Origin: Temnothorax longispinosus
Lineage: Eukaryota; Arthropoda; Insecta; Hymenoptera; Formicidae
NCBI RefSeq assembly: GCF_030848805.1
Contig: NC_092362.1
Span: 19,940,084 to 20,004,083 of the forward strand
Length of the DNA stretch: 64,000 nucleotides
Direction of reading: 5' to 3'
The position numbers were made by a program, and so were the translations under genes. Positions 48,639 to 60,599 of this stretch are shown piece by piece (within the stretch, counting starts at the first letter, position 1; each line of letters begins with the position of its first letter). Below the pieces are notes generated by a model. It worked only from the letters and a program-made list of their open reading frames with translations. It did not search any database and was not told the origin of the DNA.

Positions 48639-48785
48639 ACACACATATACATACATACATACATATTGTATTATATAACTTTATATATGTAAAAAGCATA
48701 TATCTATATATATATGTATATAAGTCAAATATATATGTATATACATATGTACAAACACATACCTATCTATATATATGTATACCAC
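48639..48785. repeat. AT/CA microsatellite field
   Basis: (TACA)n at about 48639-48664 is followed by several TATATATGTATA-type blocks. Much of it is alternating purine-pyrimidine and can fold back on itself. Confidence 0.8.
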
Positions 48786-48789
48786 ATCG

Positions 48790-50080
48790 AGACTACGTAA
48801 CTGCGTTAGCGGAGAGAATCTGGCCGCGGGGTGCTTTTTAAAAATTCGTGATTTTAAAATTCGCGTTGGCAAACAGTCCCCACTCGATTCGAAGCGCGCT
48901 CACTCCACGAACGGCTCCCTTCTGCACCCCTTACGGCACCCCCCCGTCGCCGTTTCGACTCTTTTAGCTGCACTCATGCCGCCGACGGCGCCAATGGATG
49001 ACAAAATATAAGCTCCAAGCCTGGATTCAATCAGAAATGGCGGCGACCCGCGCCACACATACGCAACGCTTTTTTTTCCTTTGTCGGCGGACACCCCTGC
49101 CTGGATTTTCCGCGGGTCGACGGCTCGATAAATAACCATAAGAACGCGGAGACTCACTTTGTATGCGAATGAAACGATCATATGTACGCCTTTCCGTAGT
49201 TTTAGGGATAATGAAGCGGTCGGCAGGCTGCAAAGAGTCGTTTGGAACGAACCGCAGTGTGGTTTCACTCCCCTGAGTGCAACGGGGCCGCTCTCTTATT
49301 CTTACATTATGCGGCGAACCTGTAACAGTGTTTAAAAACGATAGCGCGATAAACAGCAGCAGAAAACGTGAAATTACAATGAATAGCTGAATCTGTCTCT
49401 TTCCCGTAAATTATAGCTCAATGAATGTCATCGTAATAAAAACCGATGTAATACCGGTTGAAAAATCAAAATTTTATTTCACGCTGTATAAATGTATTGT
49501 TTTCAGTACAAATATATTCAAGGTATTTTTATGTATATTAACTCAGTTATCAGTAAAATGTAGTTAAATTTAACGATAGGTTCTAATTTTCTACTGCTAT
49601 ACGTGACTGTTATACGTATGTATAAAATCAAGCGATAGGTGCATAGATATAAGATAAAAAAGTAAGTTTTGCAGCTTTCAATAGACATCGTCATATTAAT
49701 AACCAAAGGAACGGTTAAATGCATAATGAAAAAAATATTTTGCCCGATAGCCTCCTTATCAGAAAAATTAGATTCGATGGATAAATATTTGCGCAGCCGT
49801 AAGCGAAATATATTTCAAACGACCGATGAGATTTGTTGCGGGAATTACAATTTTTTTTGCGAAAATAAAAGTTTACATTTCCTGCAACTAAAATAATTTT
49901 TAATCGAGCCGACTTTTTATATCAGGACAAACTTTTATTCGTAGCCGCGTGTGATGGCGGGTTCCCTTTGAATCGAATATTTTATTGATTAATATCGAAC
50001 GCGTCTCGCGGGAATTGAGACTAACTGAGATGCCGACATAGGTGCGATCGATTATGTAATGCCGTCACGAAATATCCTAA
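48790..50080. other. Mixed noncoding DNA
   Basis: CpG-leaning to 49330, AT-rich from 49370 onward. A 75-codon frame at 49669-49896 in AT-rich DNA begins just after a TTTTGCAG acceptor-like sequence. It has no recognisable domain and lacks an ATG at its start. Confidence 0.4.
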
Positions 50081-50083
50081 GTA

Positions 50084-50313
50084 AGGTAAATGTACCAATG
50101 CCTGGACACGTATCTATGTCTGGACATTTTTATCATTTTAGTCCTTAAATAAGTTATAACGCGAATTAAAATCAAAGAATCAAATCTAAAAATATTTGTC
50201 GTGTATTATATTTTTATCTTTCATTTTAATTTGCGTTATACTTATTTGAAAACTAAAATGATAAAGATGTCCAGACATAGGTCTTAAGTGTCCCGGCATT
50301 GGTACATTTATCT
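50084..50313. mobile_element. 230-bp palindromic MITE with TA target duplications
   Basis: The left arm (50084-50178) and right arm (50217-50313) are near-complete reverse complements of each other, about 85% identical by eye, with small gaps. They flank a 38-bp AT-rich loop. The outermost bases read AGGTAAATGTACCAATGCC on the left and AGATAAATGTACCAATGCC on the right (reverse strand). TA dinucleotides flank both ends (50082-50083 and 50314-50315), as expected for a Tc1/mariner-type insertion. There is no coding capacity, so it would depend on a transposase supplied elsewhere. Each arm carries a short internal direct repeat, ATGCCTGGACA followed by ATGTCTGGACA. Arms this well preserved suggest a fairly young copy. 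The family name is not known to me. Confidence 0.88.
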
Positions 50314-50319
50314 TACGAA

Positions 50320-52260
50320 AATTTTTGCACAGTTTAAGATCCGTATTTATAACCGCGTGTTGAGAAACTTGGCTTGATGACTTAATAAATAAATCAATTT
50401 GACGCTGATCGTTATTTATCGCAATATTTGATATTCGACATATGTATATCGCGATATTTATTTCACAAAAGCGATTCGATTGAGAAATTCAAATGTAGTT
50501 TGTCTTGAGACACAGCATGCATTTCTCACGATTCAATACGTTCGCGCGACAGTCGTCAATCGCGGAGATTACTGCGATAATTCGCTAGTTATTCGTAAGA
50601 AATAATGGTACTTGATGCGCTTGCGTTCCAATGGGGAAATGAGGGGGAATGAAGCGGCTTCGCGTCGCTACCTATGGGCTCGAGTGTCGTCGCGTCGATG
50701 ATAATAACACGGCGCGCGGCGGCCTTGCGTGCGCCGTACGTTCCCAACAAACACCAAGGCTATAACATCAGAGTCGATTTCACCGTTACGAAATATTTCA
50801 CGTTCTACGAAATAAGTAATATCGAATATATCGTTCTTGTATTTGAAATTAATTTTAATAAGTAAAACAAATTTTGCGCTTCTCTTATTTGATAGCTTAG
50901 ACAACCCTTTATCGTCTATGATTAATTCGAGAGGGTTTTGGAATAGGAATGTTATTACTTGAAACTTAATTGACAAAAAAATTTTCGATTTGGTAAATAA
51001 AATAAGAATGCGTATCAGTTCAGTTGAACAAAACGCTGAAAGTTATTATCTTATTATTAGACGAGTCTGCAGAATAAAGCGCAAAACATACGCAATGGCT
51101 CATTTATCGAAATTAATTTAGGTTAGAAGAAGCAGGACGTACATATTTCGGCGCACATTTATTCCATAACTTGTTAAATATTTCGTGGAAGCGAGGCTGG
51201 CTGGCGTTTGTATTTACGGCCTTGGTGTTTGTTTTGGTAACAGCACGTTACGTCGGCGTCGTACGCAAGGCCGCCACGCGCGCCGTGTTATCATTCGCGC
51301 GGCAAGATTCGAGTTTACAGGTTGATAAGCCGCTTCGTGTGTCGCCTCATTACAGTCATTACCCATCGCAATGCGATCGCGTCCGGTACTAGGGAGACAC
51401 CGAACTCGATTGTTCCTAGTGACTACAAGCCCGCGAGAATAGGTAACTCTCGCGATAGAGACGAATTGTCGCTTAATTGTCGAAGTGAGCACGATTTATT
51501 GCGCGATTTATTTACTTCATTTAATCGAAACGATAAGTTGGGTTAAACTATAAATATAAATTACTGTAAATAAAATTAAGATGGTTTTACTGGGCGGCAT
51601 TTAATGGGCGATAATAATTCCTGTAACGGTATTTAGATTCGATTGTCTTTCATTCCGCTTCGAACTTTTCGCTGATTTAGACGTAATTTGGAGTTAATTT
51701 GCTCATCACTTTCGGATTGAGAGCGCGGAATAATACGCGGATCGCGTGATTCAAGTAACGTGAAACAGATATTGAGCGTTTATTTATACGTGTATCTCAT
51801 TGAATTAATGTACTTAAAATATATCTCGTTTGCAATATTAAATTTTGATCGTATATTTTCGATTGAATCTTAACTCGTCTTATTACAATTAATGTAAAAC
51901 TTTATTAATACGTATTTCGTATTGGTGTCAAAGTCATTTTTGAATTTGTCAGTAATAAAGAGAACGTCGGATGGAACAAATCGATTTCGAGAATCGAGCG
52001 GTATCGCAATCAATTAATGAATGCACTCGTAATTAAGGTCATGTTTTAATATTTATCAACTGCGTAACATAAGTTTGGTATTTGCGATCTATTGAAATCC
52101 GCGGTCGTGAATTCCATGTTTTGTTTTAATTCGCGCGTGTCGAACAAATCATAGAGCGCCTTATTTATTTCATGTTATTTTTTTTGTCCGTTAACACGTC
52201 GGGAGTGCATGTGAAGTGTCGTGCGATTATCCCGTCTTGGTTTACACACTATCGTAATTA
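50320..52260. other. AT-leaning noncoding DNA
   Basis: No recognised gene. Short CpG-rich stretches lie at 50630-50760 and 51220-51460. Confidence 0.45.
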
Positions 52261-52275
52261 ACTATTCTTTCGCAG

Positions 52276-52375
52276 GTGTTGTGTTGTGCGAGTGCGACGA
52301 ACGAATCTGACAATGAGAGGAGGAGGAGGAGGAGGCTTGGGAGGCTTCGGACGACGGCCGCGGCGCGCCGCGTGA
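52276..52375 (+). other. Possible glycine-rich first coding exon or micro-ORF (low confidence)
   Basis: A pyrimidine-rich acceptor (ATTCTTTCGCAG) ends at 52275. About 37 nt later an ATG (52313) in a favourable context (A at -3) opens a frame reading MRGGGGGGLGGFGRRPRRAA, then TGA at 52373-52375. A possible donor GTGAAT overlaps the stop (52372-52377), so a spliced product could continue elsewhere. The GGA repeat itself explains the glycines. It may be an exon, a 20-codon micro-ORF or just a repeat. Confidence 0.18.
52314..52343. repeat. (GGA)n trinucleotide repeat
   Basis: Six AGG/GGA units followed by GGCTTGGGAGGCTTCGG. Confidence 0.8.
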
Positions 52376-54347
52376 ATTCGCTCATCACCGAGACGCATTA
52401 ATTGCTCTTTCTTGGTGAAGTTTAGAAATAAGCATCGTTATCGCGGAGGAAACCATCGTATTCGCGTATTACGAATATCAACGGAGCTAATTCTTTTTGC
52501 GCTCTATCGATTAGGCTGTGTGGAATAACTTGAAATACCGAAACGAATAATTTGATCGTCGTGCACAGTGCGAACAACAGCAATTCGATGTTGACGGCAT
52601 TGCAACCTTTGGGTTTGCAGTATGGAAAACATGGGAGCCTGGGAAAGAATTACCGATTCGCCACGTAGAACGCGGTAGATTTGCAAGTGGAAGTGCGGCG
52701 CAGTGTTAATTGAATATATCGGATTCCTCGAGAATATCGTGGTTTTGGCGATAGGAAATGGATAGAGAAATAATTGTCGGAAACGCGGCCAGCGTGTTAT
52801 ATCAGTGCAGCTTCGTTTTGATTGCAATTATACTTGTAGAATTTGATACCGGATCGATCGAACGCGATAATCAATTTTCAGGCGCGTCTCTTTAAAAAAA
52901 CACCCACGTTCGCGAGGCTTCCGATACTCTCGAAAAATGTTTTCTCCATCCCTTACACTGCGTTAAGCCTTTTTGCAATAACGTTTCGTGTTATACATGT
53001 CTCATGCGCAAATAATTGAATGATGATCACGCACGTATAATCCAATGCTATTTTATATCATCATTAATGCGATCACATGTTATTATATTAAATCTTGCTC
53101 AAATCCAAGGAGATAATTTATCAAATGAATTATAATAATTTGTAAAATATAAATTTTCTTAACGTGAAAATAATTTATCGATACGCAATATTCTCCGATC
53201 TATACGTAAAAAATAGAATCGGTCGCGGTGTGTTTTTTGAATATACACATATATATTTTTAGAATTTATCGCGTTAATGTCAATCGGTTTTCGTTATGTA
53301 TGGATGGCCTAGTGACGTGTGATCGACCGATTCGTTCGCATATAACGTGATTAATGACTTCTGCAAGAATTATTGGCTGCGGCAACGCCATTTGAAAATG
53401 AGGAAAAAATTCGTGGTCAAAAATTACTGTCATCATAGATTCTTCGCGATTTTTTGACAAACGGTGACTTTCGCCAATGAGGATGAACGGTGCAGTTTCG
53501 AAAAATTAAAAATTAAAAAGCAATCACATTGTTCTCACGCTTCCAGCACTGCATACATTTTTGCATATTAATTTGTTGTATTGAAACGTGCGTGTAGAAA
53601 ATTTTTTTTCACGTTGACAGAGCGCCAAGAAACTTGTTTCGGTATATGCGCTTAAAGACGTTTTAATCGCTGTGATTACCGGCAGCTGCTTTAAATGCGT
53701 CTCATTATGAATTTAAGTAAGGCCGAGGTAAATTACGAGGTTCATAACTTTCCAGATTATTCGCCGGTGCGATGCGCTAGTCTATCAATTTACGTTTTAA
53801 TGCTTTTCGTGCATAAGCACCGCGCGGCAGCATATTTTACGTAAGAATATCTATGTATAACTGTGCAATTTAGGTCGGAAATCTTTTTCATTCGCGGCGC
53901 GGCGGGCTATCGGTAACCGGGGAATAAATCGTTGGTCTCCGCTTTTTATATCTGCGTAATAAAATTTGTATCTAAATACAAGGAGGTTAATATCACAACA
54001 CGCGCTTTATTATTCATGATCGTCTGGTTTTACTGGTGGAAACTTGGTGCGATCAGTTTGTACAACGTGCACGCTGATGCCTATCGATCGGTAACTTTAT
54101 TCCAACTCAGCTAATGGAACCGTGGGACGTAATTCGGCGATGTGACATAATGTTAACCAAGCACGCGTATCTTATTGAGAGACCGCCGTTTCCGGACAGC
54201 CCGGATAATGAACTATAATTAGGTAAGCCCAAATATTGCTTTAATTACACATGTCACCCGTGCACAATGTTTTCGGGCTTCTCATCGTCATGCCAACTTT
54301 GTCGATTGATAGCGTCATTAGTATTCTTCGTAACGCGCTATCCAAGA

Positions 54348-54350
<3 letters not shown>

Positions 54351-54416
<66 letters not shown>
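54351..54416. repeat. (TC)33 microsatellite
   Basis: 33 uninterrupted TC dinucleotides, the longest perfect simple repeat in the window. On one strand it is pure pyrimidine and on the other pure purine. This makes it a triplex-prone and highly mutable locus, and a potential GAGA-factor platform. Confidence 0.97.
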
Positions 54417-54422
<6 letters not shown>

Positions 54423-55810
54423 AACGACCTGTCCTATTACCGTAATTTATTAACTAGCGGAATATGCTTATCCCTACGCGCTTCGGAATATTCGTCCTGA
54501 TTCGCTCATTTGTTTGCGCCGTACATTCAGAAGCAGACTCCACAATTTTTAATTGCACCTGCAATTGTTCGTGATACGCTGTTACGGATATTCTGCAGCT
54601 CGTTTTGACGTTGCATTTTTAATTATTAAACTATTTTGACGACTGCTCGCATTGGCCTGATAAAAATAAAGGCAGATATCCCAGCTAATAAATTGTATAC
54701 AATTTATTCGGGAGAATCAACGTTCGTTAATTGATTCTTCCGATTTGCCGTACGATATACGTCGCGCGCTCGAGCAATATTTTCCCCGTTGAAATTGCAA
54801 TACTTTTCCTCGGCTCCTCACATACTAACAATAAGTCACTCACGAAACAGCGCGGCGGCGCTCCGAAAAAGTTTATCGTTAAAACGTTAATAAATAATGT
54901 ATCGCGCGTGCGATGCATAATATTGACGACACGCGACGGCTCAAATCCGATTTGCGTTTGTCATTGACTATTCAAAATAACAATCTCGAACACGTATATG
55001 TCCCCATTTCTCGATGCATATATACGACAATCCGTGTAAGTGGCAAATTACTAAACCCAATAGTCGCGCCTGATATGCGTTCAATAATTAAGTCGGCCGG
55101 CATTACGTAACGTAGCTATGCTATAATAATCGCGTCTACGATTGAGGGCCGCTCGTGTGTAATTCGATATGATTATTCATTGCGGCAGGTGAATGCGACG
55201 GCAACTCCGCCGGTGATTAAAATAATTGGGAGCCGTGACCGCACGGCATCGAATCTCCGTTACAACCGAGTAATAATAAACACTTCCACATCAGGATTTT
55301 CGAGAAAAACACTTTCGTCCTCGGAACGTTCCGTAAAACATTCCGGTCCGAGAGTTATTATTCGTAGCGGGCAATCTCGTAAACCAACCCGGTCATTGGC
55401 GATATTATGCTAATGACAACGTTCATCCGGTCGACTCTTATCGGTGATCTGAACGTTCACGTTCGTTTTTGTAAAGTTTCTGGAATTTCACACATAGAGA
55501 ATCAGCCGTAAATTCCGTCAAAGAAGACAATTCCTAAAGTGTCCAAACTCTGAAATCTCTCTCGTACTGAGCGCTATTGCGTTTCTAAATAAATAAAAAT
55601 TTTTAAAAGTATTATTATATTAGTCAAAAATTAATAAAAAAATAATTTATTAGGATTTTGTAGTTATTCGTTTGAGACTATCCATTTACCATGTATTCAT
55701 TTAATTGTAAACATGAGGCTTTATCTAAATACCATAGCATTAAAATTTCACAATGTTATCTATAGTCTATGTATTAACTTAATAATAACAAACTCGGCAA
55801 TAATTTTGTA

Positions 55811-55845
55811 TATACTGGCCAATATTACTATACTGGCAATATTTT
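55811..55845. repeat. Imperfect 18-bp tandem duplication
   Basis: TATACTGGCCAATATTAC is followed directly by TATACTGGCAATATTTTT. It lies within the AT-rich block. Confidence 0.65.
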
Positions 55846-58800
55846 TCTCATGCTGCAATGCATAACCCAATATAAGTAATCTAAAAAAATGTCTCTCGAC
55901 TGGACCCTTCTCTATCCATACATAAATACTACAGCCTTCTGTAATTTAACGAATACTAAAAGCTTGGCCATATTTTTTTCCACGGTCCGAAACCCGCCCG
56001 CAGAGCGCATCAATTATTGATGGAAATTCGGCAGTTGCCAAGTTTTCGAAATAAATTCGTAAACTTCGTCGCATGCGCTCCACGAGCGTTGTGATTTATC
56101 TACAAGCGTCTCGAGACTTCCCCAAAATATAATCTTGATTTGTACTCCGGTTGCGACGGTTGATCGTTGTTTTCCAATCAGAAATTACGCGGGAAGAAGG
56201 GCCGTATACGCAACGACGACGCGAATTGGGAGATCCGAAAGAGTTAGAGGAAGCGCGTTTCTATCGACGTAATTCGATAAACGAGTGCGTTGATAGTCGG
56301 CTGGGATGGTTGGAAGGCAGGCAATTGGCATCGATACTTTCAATAGGTCGACGCGTGTACGGCACCCTGATCCGGTTCGTTTCTCCGAGTGCTTCTACAG
56401 CGCTACGGTTCGGTGCAGGACGAGGGAAGGAGAGAAAGCGAGGGTGTGAGGAAGAGTACGGTAGAGGGTGGAGGGGATAGGGACGACGAGGTAACCGTGG
56501 AGAACACTCGCGGGAGACGATAGCGGGGGAGGTTAGCTACGGTAATTAGTGAGAACGTATCGTAATTAGAGAAAATGCCACGTTTAATTGCTAATTGAGT
56601 TTCTGGCTGATGCGAGATCTAATTTTAATCACCTAATTACGTGACTACAGGCTGCGGGCTACGGGCAGCCGCCACCCTCGACCTCCTGCGAATGTGCCTG
56701 GCTACTGTGGCGTTCTGCGGCCGTATAAGTACTCGTCTAGTCGAATTGTAACGGGTGATACGCCACCAGTGCTGGTTAAAGACCGGAACATTTCACGGAA
56801 CTCGGCCGGAAAGCCCAGCCGCTCGTAAAGCGTGTCATAATGCAGAATATTCTTCAGGCTTCAGAAATGCCGTGTTGACATGCACCCTTTAATCCTTTCT
56901 CTCGTCTATACTCATTAAATTCCATGCCAAAATCGTTGCACTTGTAGGAACATTAATATTATCAAAGTATTAGAATAATATGGTAAACATGAGTTATCTA
57001 AGATTGAAAGTATAAGAAAGAAAGATTTCAATCTTAACAATTGTCGTCCGACAGAAGTACAATACAGTATGCTGAAGGAACGAATCTTTCAAGTATATTC
57101 TCGGGGTGGAAAGTATGAATACCGCGCGAATTAACGAAGGTTCCGTGGGAACACGGCAGGTTGCTCCGTTTGTATATCGAGACACACGGTATACGGGTAT
57201 CGTAACTTCCAGTCAGCTTCCTTCGTACGTGTACGTACATTTGAAGCGAATACGGGGAAATGTGGTTAGAAATTACATGCCGGGCGCTTATATACAGCGT
57301 ACGGAGCGTGGAACAGGGGCTCTTATTAACGCGCGTATTAGCTATGCCGACTCACCCTTCTAATCTATACCCGACCTCGCGCCACGCGATTATTGGTTTC
57401 ACGCGAGGACGGGTAGCTACATTATGCCTACGGGCTGATGCTAATTTCGGATACGACCGTGTTTCTAATCTGCGGATTCGCCGGTCTCTTTATTAACAGA
57501 TTCTCGGGGCAAACGTTGACGCGAGCACAGAGTATCTTTATTAATGATTATACTCAATGATATAATACTCGATGATGATTCCCCGAACTTTATGCCTGTC
57601 TAATTTAATCCTTCCTTTCACTGCCCTCGTTTATCTTGCTCCCTCCGTTATGACCGTTATATTACAAAAATGCTAAAAAATCTACTTTAGATTATCAAAT
57701 AAACAATCGGATGTTTTGAATGTATCTAAAAATACCCTTGTTTTACTCGTTAAAGTATGTTGTAAAATATTATGTACGACAATACGTTAGCCTACAATTA
57801 TTATGCAATTAAGATATTATCGGTCGGATATGAACGCGTGTAATGTATACATGGTTAACCGAATGACCGGTAATAAGCGGCGTCTAACGAAGATAATTCG
57901 CTTACCATGATTCCATCGTCGTTCATGGAAAATATACCGAAATTTTAGTTTACCTTAAAAGCCTTCACTTTCCCTCAAACGTCCCGGGTAATGACATTGA
58001 AAAATTACATTAGAGACGATGAAAGGGAGTGCGGGATAGAGTTCGTGTTCGCCAGAGTCGACGGCTCTTGCTTTTCCTTCCATTTAAAATAAAAATGCCG
58101 CTATCGCGCGCGCGGATCGAAACTTTCAATTCAAAACTCATCTATACCTACTCGATTTCAATCGATTTACCTTACTAGGCTGGCTCTTATAACCGTCGAA
58201 AGTCCCATATTCCAGAAGAAAGTCTTACATCCCATCAGTTTATTCTTTGTATGCTGCAATTTTTATATTATATATATATTCCATTTCTTTAATTATAAAA
58301 CTCTGGTAGATTTAATGCCGGATCATTTTATCTTCAAATAATTGTAAACTGATTATTAAAGAATTTTACAGAAATGACGCATCGTTAAAGATAATAAGAA
58401 AAAAAAATTACCTTTATATGTAGTACAAGCTTCATATTTTAAATGAAAATTAAAGTCCAACACGTATTGTGTGCAGCGTAAGGAAAAATATTTAATTATC
58501 AGGTATTTCTTTCTGATTACCCGATACAATACTTCTATGTGTAACAGATTAACAATAAATAATTAACGGTTCATAAAAGAAATAATCTTCAAAGAAATAA
58601 AATGCTGTCAAGACAGTTTTAAACAATTACTAATTTCAAGTTAAGTTCCATTATACGTTCGTTTCGACCGTGCCAGCTTTTCAGTGCCGGTCAAGCCGCC
58701 GAAAGTCGCCAGTTCACAAAGCACAAACCAACTCGCTCGTCGACACTGAGAGCCCGTAATTAAAAATGTCAAAGTAACAAGGAGAGACCGTCTAAGAATT

Positions 58801-58937
58801 GTGGACTCCTCAAGCACCTTATTCGCGCATGTACCCCGTCGGTCCTACTTTCCAGACAAAATGCCTTCGTAATCGATAAGGCCATGCCCTGATTAAGGAG
58901 CCTTAGCGCAATTATGATCAACCATACTATACAACCA

Positions 58938-58979
58938 TGATGCATAAAAAATGCCAAGATGATCATAAAAAATGCCAAG
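58938..58979. repeat. 21-bp tandem duplication
   Basis: CATAAAAAATGCCAAG occurs at 58943-58958 and 58964-58979. The preceding GATG-type bases are also similar. This is a simple local duplication. Confidence 0.75.
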
Positions 58980-60281
58980 TCAGATTTGAGCAATATCAAA
59001 CCTCGCGGGACATTTTGCTTCTTCGAAGCGTATATCACTCATAATTTTTTCTACTTTAAATGATCTATTGCTGATTTATTGTTGAATGATCTATTCCAAC
59101 ATATATCTTCTTTGGTACAAATTTTAAAATAAAACAATATCCTTTTTATATTAGCTTGAACACTTGTTGTCAAAAATTCAATGTTTCACGTAAAGCGTCT
59201 CGGGAACTCAAGAAAGATAGCCATGAGATATCGAACGAGATACCCGCGACAATGTCGCTCGCAAAAAAACGGCAGCTCGTCGCACATTCCCATCTTTCTC
59301 CCCGTGCGGGCGCTCTTAAAGTGGATGAAAAACAAAAAAATGGAACGCCTTATTGTACGCCGGTGAGACTGCGACTCAAAGGCTTAGAGCTTTGTACGTG
59401 GCTGTGCCTATGTGCGGCCACAACGGCGCGAAGGGTGCGCGCGAGGGGACGGCGGAGGTTACTACACCGTGTATGGCCGCGTGTACGTGCACCCTCGTCA
59501 AAGAGGCGGGGTGACGGAGGGGAGAAAAATACACCTAGCTACCTCGTTCATTTTTATCCCCTAAAGCAATTTCAGCATTGTTTTAAAATAGTACTTAGCA
59601 GGGTCATTGTATTATGCATGCGCCCTCGGTCTAGTGGACTGCGCTGGTGTGCGAGAACACTTGATTCCTCGCGCACGTGAGCCTCGCCCCATTGTTAACT
59701 CAGAAGGAGCGGCCGGCGGTGGGGCACGGCGGGGTCGGAAGAGGGTAACAGAAGGGATTTTCTTGGCCAAGATTCTTTTTTTTTTCACGGTGCTTACTTT
59801 GCTCATGAAACGCATCGCGCAGATGGATTTAGCGGACGGATTTAGCACGGCTTCCGGGAAAGTTCAGGATGACTCGACCAAGTTGATCAAATAGAGATTT
59901 GAATATTTTACGTTCTGCAATCGCATTACATTTACTCGGTATTGTTACTTCGATAAGATTTACTCGGGTTATCTGCTTCTCTCGCATAAGCGTTCGCATT
60001 CTCGACCGCGACTTTTTGACTTGCCCACTGGCACTGCCAACGAAGTCGAGTATACGATTATTGTCTGCGATCTGGTAGTGGAGCGACTGCCTACTCGACA
60101 AAGCAATATTGTATTCGAAAGAGAGCACTGCTCGGCAAGACTCATGCCCGCGGTAAGGTTCCGAGGACCCTCAAGAGAGATAAAAGCTTGCATATACTTA
60201 CGAAGTACATATATGCTGAAATTTCTCTGAACCGCAAAAATTTTGTCCATCGCCTAATAAGATAGGCCGACAATGTTACGT

Positions 60282-60311
60282 CAATACACCTTTCGAAATT
60301 TTGGTGTATTG
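60282..60311. repeat. 9-bp hairpin
   Basis: CAATACACC and GGTGTATTG pair exactly around a 12-nt loop. Confidence 0.7.
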
Positions 60312-60599
60312 CATAACTTGTATCTTGAGTTTATAATTAACGATTCTTCCGCAAAGAACTTTGGGTTTCTAACTTAAATTTTGATTAAATCCGAATTATA
60401 CAATGAGCCCAATTTTAATTTTATTAACCACTAATTATGTATTTGTTATCTCAATCGGCGTATCATGAAAATTCATACTTGCGATATATTGATTCAGGTA
60501 ATGCATTTTATAGTCATAGAGATTGCCAAAAGCATACGTCAGAGCTTAGCGGCATTTTCAAAACTACGACGTTAAGTACATGGTTGGGAGCGCGTGGCC

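Larger units (their letters stand above)
44330..48640. other. AT-leaning noncoding DNA
   Basis: Contains a purine tract (45755-45850), a POU octamer (45888-45895) and the palindrome/TTATGCA cluster (46921-47064). A 121-codon plus-strand frame (45934-46299) is not recognised. 47160-47480 and 48000-48450 are AT-rich. Nothing else is supportable. Confidence 0.45.
52400..56150. other. Mixed to AT-rich noncoding DNA
   Basis: Contains the long TC repeat (54351-54416). 55570-55980 is strongly AT-rich with an imperfect 18-bp duplication. No recognised gene. Confidence 0.45.

Noticed and set aside
59156..59680. 174-codon plus-strand frame, not obviously repetitive
   Set aside because: No recognisable domain. 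With about 6% stop codons, a frame this long somewhere in 64 kb is not very unlikely, and its second half lies in CpG-rich DNA. A conservation test would decide.
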